From positions 1 to 5,596 of the forward strand of contig JANNPZ010000042.1 of NCBI GenBank assembly GCA_031400505.1: a stretch of DNA of 5,596 nt, in the 5' to 3' direction. The first letter of the stretch is position 1. Each line of letters begins with the position of its first letter. Positions 1-5,308 of the stretch are shown in pieces. The notes beneath the pieces are model-generated. The model searched no databases. It was not told where the DNA came from and saw only the letters and a list, made by a program, of their open reading frames with translations. The translations under genes and the position numbers were made by a program. This stretch comes from JAIYDJ01 sp031400505. GTDB lineage: Bacteria; Pseudomonadota; Alphaproteobacteria; Rhodobacterales; Rhodobacteraceae.

Positions 1-1785
1 ATAGCGGAACTCGTTCCAGATCGCGTCGCCGACCGTGTCAAGGACATAGACATCGTCGCCCAGACCGCCGTCCAGAATATCCACCCCGGTTCCGCCATCC
101 AGACGGTCGTTGCCATCACCGCCGTTCAGGCGATCCGCGCCAAGGCCGCCGAAAAGACTGTCTGCGCCGGCGTTGCCGCTGATGTTGTCGTCGCCGGTCC
201 CTCCGCTCAGCACTTCATTGGCAGATGTGCCGTTGATCACAATTGGTGCCGGCAGGTCGGGGATGATCACGGGCACCCGCGTCAGGTTCAAGAGGTCCGC
301 TTCGGTCAACAGCGCCGGATTGATCGAGCCGCCGGAACTGCTGTTGACCACCAGAATTTCCGTCCCGAAAATGATCTGCATGCCTGTCGCAGTCGACACG
401 ATGGACAGTTGACCGATGTTGCGCAACATCCCCCAGCCTGAGAGATCGATCTTGTCCGAACCAAGCGTGAAATCGGAAATCGTATCGGTCGCACCATCGG
501 CGGCAAAGACAAAAACATCGGCCCCGTCACCGCCGGTCAGCGTGTCCGACCCGGCCCCATCCATGACGATGTCACCGCCGGCGCCACCCGAAAGCCTGTC
601 ATTGCCCGTGGACCCGGCGAGCACGTCCGTTCCGCTGCCGCCCGTCAGAACGCTGCCGCTCGGGGCGGCCAGAAGCGTCATCCCTGCGGGCCCGGGATCA
701 AATTTCAACTGCGTCACGCCCACTTCACTGGCAGACCCGACAAATATCTCGATGCCGCTCGGGGTGCTTTGCGCGGCGATGGCGCTGACATCGGCCAGAC
801 CCATCGCGGCTGTGTCAGCCAGATGCGCCAGGGCCAGAAACTGACCGCCCGGCAAGATCTGATACAAGCTGATCCCGTCGTCGCCGCCACCCGCGATGAC
901 ATAACTGTGCCCGCCATGCGCCACGACCGTCATCGCGGTAGCCCCAGCAAACCGGCTGTTCAGATCGTCCATGACATGATCAGTCACCCGCATCGTGCCG
1001 CCCGGATCGACGGCAACCAGGCTTAGCGTGTTCGACCCTGCGGCACCCAGCACCAGAAAGTTCTGCCCCGCAACAACCGCCACGGCCATTGCCGTCGGAG
1101 TTCCAATCCAAAGCCCGTTGCCACTGCCCATGGTGTCGCGCGCCGTCAACGCACCGCCGGAGGAAACCGACCAGCAGGTAATTCCGACATCAAGGCTGCT
1201 GGCGGTGAACAGGTATTGCTGGCCGCCAATCTTTGCCTCGGCAAGCGCCACGACGCGCTCTGCGTGGGCTGAGGAATTGTCGGCAGTCACGCTGCTGCCA
1301 GTCAGGCTGCCAGAGGCCGAAAACACAAGTTGCCCCACACCGGATACCCCGGCCAACCCGCCATAGACAACCTGCGTGCCATTGCCGAGCGTGATGGCAA
1401 CCGTCGCGATCAGATCACCCGCGAAACTCGCGACGGTGCCGAGGTTCTGCTGGGCACCCAACCCGCCACTGGCATCGATGTCGCGCAAAACGAGCGCGCC
1501 CTTTGATCCGCCCCCGGTCAGAACGGCCAGGCCCTGTGGCGTATCGACGAAGCCAAGGCAGGCCACCGTACCCGGCACATCGGTGCGTGTGTGCTTGGAG
1601 TTGTTGATCTGACGCGGGCCGGTGGATGTCAGATCCCAGGCGCTGATAGAACCGTTATAGCCTGTGGTGACATAAAGCGTGGGGCCCGCCCCGCCGCCCG
1701 GATCGCGAATTTCCAGATCGGTGATCATGGCACCGACAAGCCCCGTGGTCGCACTTACATAGCTTGTCAGGACGACGACAGGCAT
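1..1785 (-). CDS. Large RTX calcium-binding protein, N-terminal part (runs off left edge)
   Basis: Translating the minus strand from the ATG at 1785 gives 595 residues with no stop before the window edge, so the C-terminus is missing. There is no N-terminal signal peptide, as expected for type I secretion. Residues about 37-372 contain seven similar units (hydrophobic strand, small/Gly turn, second strand, then Gly-Gly or Ser-Gly turn) starting near 38, 86, 139, 191, 243, 295 and 347, a spacing of about 52 residues. This suggests a seven-bladed beta-propeller-like domain. Residues 378-425 and 517-582 hold GGxGxDxLx nonapeptides (for example GGTGDDNIS, GGDGNDRLD) that bind calcium as a parallel beta-roll in this family. 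Between them lies a DTISDFTLGSDKIDLSGW module. The start is supported by GGGGAG 9 bases upstream. Two cysteines (76, 204) are present, though RTX proteins usually have few. The family call is firm; the substrate or enzymatic role, if any, is unknown. The export genes are not in the window. Confidence 0.9.
   Translation of the reverse strand, partial: MPVVVLTSYVSATTGLVGAMITDLEIRDPGGGAGPTLYVTTGYNGSISAWDLTSTGPRQINNSKHTRTDVPGTVACLGFVDTPQGLAVLTGGGSKGALVLRDIDASGGLGAQQNLGTVASFAGDLIATVAITLGNGTQVVYGGLAGVSGVGQLVFSASGSLTGSSVTADNSSAHAERVVALAEAKIGGQQYLFTASSLDVGITCWSVSSGGALTARDTMGSGNGLWIGTPTAMAVAVVAGQNFLVLGAAGSNTLSLVAVDPGGTMRVTDHVMDDLNSRFAGATAMTVVAHGGHSYVIAGGGDDGISLYQILPGGQFLALAHLADTAAMGLADVSAIAAQSTPSGIEIFVGSASEVGVTQLKFDPGPAGMTLLAAPSGSVLTGGSGTDVLAGSTGNDRLSGGAGGDIVMDGAGSDTLTGGDGADVFVFAADGATDTISDFTLGSDKIDLSGWGMLRNIGQLSIVSTATGMQIIFGTEILVVNSSSGGSINPALLTEADLLNLTRVPVIIPDLPAPIVINGTSANEVLSGGTGDDNISGNAGADSLFGGLGADRLNGGDGNDRLDGGTGVDILDGGLGDDVYVLDTVGDAIWNEFRY
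40..237 (-). repeat. RTX nonapeptide block 2
   Basis: Residues 517-582 of the left RTX protein carry a longer and more regular run of calcium-binding nonapeptides, including GGTGDDNIS, GNAGADSLF, GGLGADRLN, GGDGNDRLD, GGTGVDILD and GGLGDDVYV. It ends in YVLDTVGDAI, matching the common 'YVVDNAGD' linker between successive RTX arrays. More repeats are therefore likely beyond the left edge. Confidence 0.88.
511..654 (-). repeat. RTX nonapeptide block 1
   Basis: Residues 378-425 of the left RTX protein contain about five consecutive glycine/aspartate repeats of the GGxGxDxLx type (GGSGTDVLA, GSTGNDRLS, GGAGGDIVM, then GAGSDTLTG and GGDGADVFVF). In the haemolysin-type calcium-binding family these fold into a calcium-filled beta-roll once outside the cell. 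The last unit runs into VFVF, the usual exit from an RTX array. Confidence 0.85.
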
Positions 1786-1794
1786 GCAGACTGG

Positions 1795-1800
1795 CTCCCC
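1795..1800 (-). promoter_or_regulatory. Ribosome binding site of the left RTX gene
   Basis: The minus strand reads GGGGAG nine bases before the ATG at 1785-1783. It is a reasonable Shine-Dalgarno match and supports this start. I saw no competing in-frame start immediately upstream with a better site. Confidence 0.65.
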
Positions 1801-1864
1801 AGAGTTTGTGGTGTTCCGTCTTTGGAATGTCTGGCGACCGGCGGCGGCGCGGCGCAGGGTGAAA

Positions 1865-1891
1865 TGCGGCAAAACAGCGGAGTTTGCCGCA
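1865..1891. repeat. Perfect 9-bp inverted repeat in the upstream region of the RTX gene
   Basis: TGCGGCAAA (1865-1873) and TTTGCCGCA (1883-1891) are exact reverse complements separated by nine bases. The element lies 80-106 bases before the RTX start codon. It could be an operator or, if transcription starts further upstream, a hairpin in the 5' leader of the RTX mRNA. No T-run follows on either strand, so it is not a standard intrinsic terminator. Confidence 0.6.
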
Positions 1892-1973
1892 AGGTCTATT
1901 CAAGTTGCGTCGTTGCCTTGCGCAGATCACAAAACAGGCTTCACGGCGCAATCGTGCCTGCCCGCGCAAAGAG

Positions 1974-1987
1974 GTGACACATGTCAC
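1974..1987. promoter_or_regulatory. GTGACA-ca-TGTCAC palindrome, CRP/FNR-like operator candidate
   Basis: GTGACA (1974-1979) and TGTCAC (1982-1987) form an exact dyad with a two-base centre. It also fits the pattern GTGA-N6-TCAC, the core of CRP-family sites (TGTGA-N6-TCACA), although the outer T and A are replaced by G on both sides. It sits roughly 190 bases before the RTX start and 225 before ugd. The regulator is inferred only from this resemblance. Confidence 0.4.
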
Positions 1988-2026
1988 GCCGCGCCTCACG
2001 ATAGGCGGTTTTGTCTTACCAGAAGG

Positions 2027-2043
2027 TTTTCGTGCAACGAAAA
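2027..2043. promoter_or_regulatory. Perfect 17-bp palindrome TTTTCGT-gca-ACGAAAA, operator candidate
   Basis: Two seven-base arms are exact reverse complements around a three-base centre. A second overlapping dyad, AACGA (2036-2040) with TCGTT (2046-2050), shares its right half. A third, AAACTC (2042-2047) with GAGTTT (2060-2065), overlaps that. The stem is AT-rich and has no T-run after it, so a protein-binding site is more likely than a terminator. Its left arm overlaps the possible -35 element of a candidate promoter. Confidence 0.5.
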
Positions 2044-2055
2044 CTCGTTAAAATG
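2027..2055 (+). promoter_or_regulatory. Candidate upstream promoter for ugd
   Basis: TAAAAT (2050-2055) matches five of six bases of the sigma-70 -10 box. A weak TTTTCG (2027-2032) lies 17 bases upstream in the -35 position. Transcription from here would give a leader of about 150 bases before ugd. The weak -35 lies inside the 17-bp palindrome, which would suit a controlled promoter. Confidence 0.3.
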
Positions 2056-2096
2056 CATGAGTTTGGAGCAATCCGACCCCCTCGGCTGCACGCCGG

Positions 2097-2109
2097 TTTT
2101 GCATCAAAA
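2097..2109. repeat. Short AT-rich dyad TTTTG-cat-CAAAA
   Basis: Five-base arms are exact reverse complements around a three-base centre, about 68 bases centre to centre from the TTTTCGT palindrome and of the same TTTT...AAAA form. It may be a second, weaker site for the same protein, but a five-base dyad can arise by chance. Confidence 0.3.
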
Positions 2110-2150
2110 TCAACGAGTGCTTGGTTCTTGCCGATACCTGCGGGCGCAGT

Positions 2151-2179
2151 TTGACAAGCCGCGAGGAGGTGCATAGACA
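2151..2179 (+). promoter_or_regulatory. Candidate proximal sigma-70 promoter of ugd
   Basis: TTGACA (2151-2156) is a perfect -35 hexamer. After a 17-base spacer comes TAGACA (2174-2179), a weak -10 (three of six). Transcription would start near 2186, leaving a short leader that still contains the GAGGA ribosome site. A perfect -35 with a poor -10 is common in alphaproteobacterial promoters. The spacer also contains a GAGGAGGT sequence with no start codon positioned to use it. Confidence 0.4.
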
Positions 2180-2198
2180 AGCGGCAAAGACATTGATC

Positions 2199-2203
2199 GA
2201 GGA
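2199..2203 (+). promoter_or_regulatory. Ribosome binding site deciding the GTG start of ugd
   Basis: GAGGA lies eight bases before the GTG at 2212. An in-frame TGA at 2194-2196 rules out any longer protein, so this GTG is the most upstream possible start. It gives the normal Ugd N-terminus MKIAVIGTGYVGL. Confidence 0.8.
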
Positions 2204-2211
2204 TTTTTGCC

Positions 2212-3528
2212 GTGAAGATAGCAGTCATTGGAACGGGCTATGTTGGGTTGGTGTCCGGGGTCTGCTTTTCAGATTTTGGGCATCATGTGGTTTGTGTCGA
2301 CAAAGACCCTGCGAAAATCGCGTCGCTGACCGCCGGGCGCGTGCCGATTTTCGAACCGGGGCTGGAAGCCCTGATGGTCAAGAACGTGGCGGCGGGGCGG
2401 CTGACCTTCACGCTGGATCTGGCGTCGTCGGTGGCCGGGGCGGATGCGGTGTTCATCGCAGTGGGCACACCCACGAGGCGCGGTGACGGTCACGCCGATC
2501 TGACATACGTAATGGCCGCAGCCGAAGAGATCGGCCGGGCCCTGACGGGATACGCCGTCGTTGTGACCAAATCCACGGTGCCGGTCGGTACCAACCGCAA
2601 GGTACAGGCGGCTGTCGCGGCGGCCAACCCTTCGGCGCTGTTCGACGTGGCGTCCAATCCGGAATTCCTGCGCGAAGGGGCTGCAATCGACGACTTCATG
2701 CGGCCAGACCGTGTTGTCGTCGGCGTTGAAAGCGACGTTGCGGCCAAGGTCATGGCCGATATCTATCGCCCGCTGTTCCTGCGCGATTTCCCGATCGTTT
2801 ACACCGGGCTGGAAAGCGCCGAGATGATCAAATACGCGGCCAACGCCTTTCTTGCCACCAAGATCACCTTCATCAACGAAATCGCCGCCCTGTGCGAACG
2901 CGTTGGCGCGGATATCAAGCATGTATCCAAAGGGATCGGTCTGGACGGGCGGATCGGCAACAAGTTCCTGCATGCGGGGCCCGGGTATGGCGGGTCATGT
3001 TTCCCCAAGGATACCAAGGCGCTGGCCCGGATCGGGCAGGAACATGCCGTCCCGATGCAGATCACCGAGACGGTGATCAAGGTCAACGAAGAGATCAAGC
3101 GCCGGATGATCGACAAGATTGTCGATCTGTGCGACGGCTCGGTTCGCGACAAGGTGGTTGTGGTGCTTGGGGTCACGTTCAAACCCAACACCGATGATAT
3201 GCGTGATGCGCCGTCGCTGACGATTGTGCCGGCACTGGTGGGGGCGGGGGCAAAGGTTCGCGTGGTTGATCCCGAAGGCTTCCGCGAGGGCGAGGCCCTT
3301 CTGCCAGGCGTCGTTTGGTTCGAAACGCCTTATCAGGCGGCTGATGGTGCGGATGCAGTCGTGATCCTGACCGAGTGGAACGAGTTCCGCGCCCTTGATC
3401 TGGGGCGTTTGGCCCGCAGCATGGTCACGGCCCACATGGCGGATCTGCGCAACGTTTATGCCGCTGGCGAAGCGCAGGCCGCAGGCTTTGCGCGCTATGT
3501 CAGCGTCGGGCGGGGAGACCTTGCCTGA
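2212..3528 (+). CDS. ugd: UDP-glucose 6-dehydrogenase
   Basis: This 438-residue cytoplasmic enzyme oxidises UDP-glucose to UDP-glucuronate with two NAD+, supplying acidic sugar for surface polysaccharide. The N-terminal Rossmann domain starts with GTGYVGL (residues 7-13), followed by an acidic D30 expected at the end of the second strand. Further family motifs are STVPVGT (121-127) and NPEFLREG (149-156). The central helix holds K207 and N211, and the catalytic loop GGSCFPKD (260-267) carries nucleophile C263 and D267. The C-terminal UDP-binding domain begins near GVTFKPNTDDMRDAPS (320-335). Length and motif order are those of complete bacterial Ugd proteins (about 430-450). The GTG start follows GAGGA at eight bases. 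The related GDP-mannose dehydrogenase is less likely given the NPEFLREG and FKPNTDD motifs. It is followed after 143 bases by rfbC on the same strand, so co-transcription is possible but not shown. Confidence 0.96.
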   Translation: MKIAVIGTGYVGLVSGVCFSDFGHHVVCVDKDPAKIASLTAGRVPIFEPGLEALMVKNVAAGRLTFTLDLASSVAGADAVFIAVGTPTRRGDGHADLTYVMAAAEEIGRALTGYAVVVTKSTVPVGTNRKVQAAVAAANPSALFDVASNPEFLREGAAIDDFMRPDRVVVGVESDVAAKVMADIYRPLFLRDFPIVYTGLESAEMIKYAANAFLATKITFINEIAALCERVGADIKHVSKGIGLDGRIGNKFLHAGPGYGGSCFPKDTKALARIGQEHAVPMQITETVIKVNEEIKRRMIDKIVDLCDGSVRDKVVVVLGVTFKPNTDDMRDAPSLTIVPALVGAGAKVRVVDPEGFREGEALLPGVVWFETPYQAADGADAVVILTEWNEFRALDLGRLARSMVTAHMADLRNVYAAGEAQAAGFARYVSVGRGDLA

Positions 3529-3657
3529 GCTGAAACGTGCGCCTGCTGCGCGGCTCGGTCTGGTGGTGGTCGCGCAAGTCAGAATACGCCGTCGCATCAG
3601 GCATCTTTTCCGGATGATGCCAAGTCGTGGCGACAAATGCGGGTCGAGTTGCAGAGT

Positions 3658-3664
3658 TAAGGAG
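3658..3664 (+). promoter_or_regulatory. Ribosome binding site deciding the GTG start of rfbC
   Basis: TAAGGAG is a near-perfect Shine-Dalgarno sequence seven bases before the GTG at 3672. It favours this start over an in-frame GTG at 3627, which has no such site and would add 15 residues unlike the family. The preceding 129 bases after ugd show no clear promoter or terminator, only a six-base GGCATC/GATGCC dyad (3600-3621) without a T-run. Confidence 0.8.
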
Positions 3665-3671
3665 CAGGGTT

Positions 3672-4232
3672 GTGAACTTCCAAGAAACTGACCTTCCCGG
3701 CGTGATGATCCTGACCCCGCGCCGCTTTGGCGATGCGCGGGGGTTTTTTGCCGAAAGCTGGAACAGAAAAGTGCTGGCCGAACGCGGGCTCGACTTTGAT
3801 TTCGTGCAGGATAATCATTCTGTGTCGTCAAGCATCAACACGGTACGCGGGCTGCATTTTCAGGCCCCGCCGCATGCCCAGGCCAAACTGGTACGTTGCG
3901 GGCGCGGTTGCCTTTTTGATGTGGCGGTCGATATCCGGCGCGGCAGTCCGACTTTTGGACGTTGGGTGGGGGTAGAGCTCAGCTTTGAGAATGGTCGGCA
4001 ACTGTTGATCCCGGCGGGATTTCTGCACGGCTTTGCCACGCGCGCGCCGGACACCGAAATTGTCTACAAATGCACCGACTATTATGCGCCGTCGGCCGAT
4101 GGCGCGGTTCGATTTGATTGCCCGGACATCGGCATCGATTGGGGTCTGACGGGCGCTGCGGTCCTGTCGGACAAGGATGCCGCCGCCCCGGCACTGTCTG
4201 CCTTCGGCTCTCCTTTCACCTTCGGAGCCTGA
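3672..4232 (+). CDS. rfbC: dTDP-4-dehydrorhamnose 3,5-epimerase
   Basis: The protein has 186 residues, the usual RmlC/RfbC size (about 180-190). It epimerises C3 and C5 of dTDP-4-keto-6-deoxy-D-glucose, the third step of dTDP-L-rhamnose synthesis, in the cytoplasm as a cupin-fold dimer. Visible family marks are the N-terminal PGVMILTPRRFGDARGFF (9-26), QDNHS (46-50) and RGLHFQ (59-64), whose H62 is the expected catalytic base. Also present are K72 in the substrate site, the FLHGF turn (117-121) with H119, VYKCTDYY (131-138) with Y132 as the likely catalytic tyrosine, and the closing LSDKD (165-169). All expected active-site residues appear present, so the enzyme should be functional. The GTG start is set by TAAGGAG seven bases upstream. 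Five bases separate its TGA from the ATG of rfbB, so the two are almost certainly one transcript. The synonym is rmlC. Confidence 0.95.
   Translation: MNFQETDLPGVMILTPRRFGDARGFFAESWNRKVLAERGLDFDFVQDNHSVSSSINTVRGLHFQAPPHAQAKLVRCGRGCLFDVAVDIRRGSPTFGRWVGVELSFENGRQLLIPAGFLHGFATRAPDTEIVYKCTDYYAPSADGAVRFDCPDIGIDWGLTGAAVLSDKDAAAPALSAFGSPFTFGA
4224..4227 (+). promoter_or_regulatory. Ribosome binding site of rfbB inside the end of rfbC
   Basis: GGAG lies ten bases before the ATG at 4238, within the last codons of rfbC. This arrangement suggests translational coupling of rfbC and rfbB. Confidence 0.5.
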
Positions 4233-4237
4233 AGCCG

Positions 4238-5278
4238 ATGAAAATTCTTGTGACGGGCGGAGCGGGGTTCATTGGTTCCGCCGTGGTGCGTCTTGCGGTA
4301 AGATCGGGCTATGACGTGGTCAACCTTGATGCGCTGACATATGCGGCCTGCCTTGCAAATGTCGAACCTGTGGCCAACAGCCCGCATTATGCCTTCGAAC
4401 AGGCCGACATCCGCGACCGTGCAGCGCTGGATCGTATCTTTGCCGCACATCTTCCCGATGCCGTCATGCATCTTGCGGCCGAGTCGCATGTGGATCGGTC
4501 GATCGACGGTCCCGGGGCGTTCATAGAGACAAACGTCACCGGCACCTACAATATGCTCGAGGCGGCGCGCGCCTATTGGGCAGCACAGGGACGCCCCGAG
4601 GCTTTCCGGTTTCACCACATCTCGACCGACGAAGTCTATGGATCGCTTGGTGAAACCGGGCAGTTTACCGAAGACACCGCTTATGACCCGCGCAGCCCCT
4701 ATTCGGCATCCAAAGCGGCGTCTGACCATCTGGTCCGGGCCTGGCACGAGACTTATGGACTGCCGGTGGTGATCACGAACTGTTCCAACAACTACGGCCC
4801 GTACCACTTTCCGGAAAAACTGGTGCCTGTGGTTATCCTTCGCGCCCTGGCGGGTCAGCCGATCCCGGTCTATGGCGCGGGCGAAAATGTGCGTGACTGG
4901 CTTTATGTCGAGGATCACGCCGATGCCCTGCTGACGGTACTGACCCGCGGCCAGACCGGGCGCACCTACAACATCGGCGGCGAGAACGAGGCCCGCAACA
5001 TCGACCTTGTTCGGATGATCTGCGCGATTCTTGATGTCAAACGTCCCAAGGCCAATTCCTATGCCGACCAGATCACGTTTGTGGCCGACCGTCCCGGCCA
5101 TGATATGCGCTATGCGATCGATCCGATGCGCATTCGGACCGAATTGGGCTGGCGCCCCTCTGTTACGGTCGCGGAAGGCCTGGAGCGGACCGTGCAATGG
5201 TATCTGGACAACGACGCGTGGTGGCGCCCCTTGCAGGACCGGCAGGGCGTTGGCCAGCGTTTGGGAACCGCAGGCTGA
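4238..5278 (+). CDS. rfbB: dTDP-glucose 4,6-dehydratase
   Basis: This 346-residue member of the extended short-chain dehydrogenase family converts dTDP-glucose to dTDP-4-keto-6-deoxyglucose with bound NAD+, the second step of the dTDP-rhamnose route. The protein opens with MKILVTGGAGFIGS, whose GGAGFIG (7-13) is the NAD-binding glycine motif. D31 follows the second strand, and HLAAESHVDRSI (78-89) is characteristic of RmlB. STDEVYGS (129-136) supplies the T130, D131 and E132 catalytic residues, and YSASK (155-159) holds the Tyr/Lys pair. NNYGPYHFPEKLVP (184-197), DWLYVEDHADAL (220-231) and ADRPGHDMRYAID (283-295) complete the family pattern. The ATG is five bases after the rfbC stop. Length is normal and no key residue is missing. 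Neither rfbD nor rfbA follows; a convergent RTX gene ends 29 bases downstream instead. The synonym is rmlB. Confidence 0.97.
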   Translation: MKILVTGGAGFIGSAVVRLAVRSGYDVVNLDALTYAACLANVEPVANSPHYAFEQADIRDRAALDRIFAAHLPDAVMHLAAESHVDRSIDGPGAFIETNVTGTYNMLEAARAYWAAQGRPEAFRFHHISTDEVYGSLGETGQFTEDTAYDPRSPYSASKAASDHLVRAWHETYGLPVVITNCSNNYGPYHFPEKLVPVVILRALAGQPIPVYGAGENVRDWLYVEDHADALLTVLTRGQTGRTYNIGGENEARNIDLVRMICAILDVKRPKANSYADQITFVADRPGHDMRYAIDPMRIRTELGWRPSVTVAEGLERTVQWYLDNDAWWRPLQDRQGVGQRLGTAG

Positions 5279-5280
5279 TC

Positions 5281-5308
5281 GACCCCGCGCCGGCGCCCGC
5301 CGTGGGTC
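5281..5308. terminator. GC-rich hairpin between convergent rfbB and RTX genes, possible shared terminator
   Basis: GACCC (5281-5285) pairs with GGGTC (5304-5308), enclosing CGGC (5291-5294) paired with GCCG (5299-5302) around a GCCC loop. It occupies nearly the whole 29-base gap and could act for both strands. No T-run follows on either side, so it is not a canonical intrinsic terminator and may simply reflect GC-rich sequence. Confidence 0.35.

Larger units (their letters stand above)
1786..2211. other. Divergent intergenic regulatory region
   Basis: This 426-base stretch lies between the minus-strand RTX gene and the plus-strand ugd gene, so it must hold the control sequences of both. I find no convincing gene in it. 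Open frames such as a plus-strand frame ending at 2176 (with internal ATG at 2058) have no ribosome binding site and no recognisable protein. The part around 2011-2110 is clearly more AT-rich than the flanking genes. It carries several perfect short inverted repeats (listed separately), consistent with operators and promoters. Confidence 0.75.

Noticed and set aside
40..654. Tandem repetitive sequence considered as a CRISPR array or DNA satellite
   Set aside because: The periodicity is 27 bases and in frame, encoding degenerate GGxGxDxLx nonapeptides; there are no identical repeats separated by unique spacers.
110..844. Plus-strand open frames of 100 and 142 codons opposite the RTX gene
   Set aside because: They are Pro/Ser/Ala-rich antisense readings of the glycine-aspartate repeats of the minus-strand RTX gene and show no protein-like features.
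2163..2170. Strong GAGGAGGT Shine-Dalgarno-like sequence
   Set aside because: No start codon at suitable distance opens a frame that resembles a protein, and ugd has its own site at 2199-2203; it lies in the spacer of a candidate promoter and would probably not be transcribed from it.
2058..2176. Small open frame of 39 codons just upstream of ugd, a possible leader peptide
   Set aside because: No Shine-Dalgarno sequence precedes its ATG, it has no run of regulatory codons, and no terminator/antiterminator pair follows; probably chance.
3600..3621. GGCATC/GATGCC dyad between ugd and rfbC as a terminator
   Set aside because: The stem is only six bases with a ten-base loop and no T-run, so it does not support termination between the two genes.
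2995..3831. Antisense open frame of 278 codons spanning the end of ugd and start of rfbC
   Set aside because: It runs opposite two real genes and through their intergenic gap, with no ribosome site or family resemblance; a shadow of GC-rich codon structure. The same applies to the 234-codon antisense frame at 2269-2973.
4082..5197. Long antisense open frame (371 codons) opposite rfbC/rfbB
   Set aside because: It lies wholly opposite well-identified genes, its translation is rich in Arg, Gly, His and Asp with no recognisable motif, and long antisense frames are common in GC-rich coding DNA.
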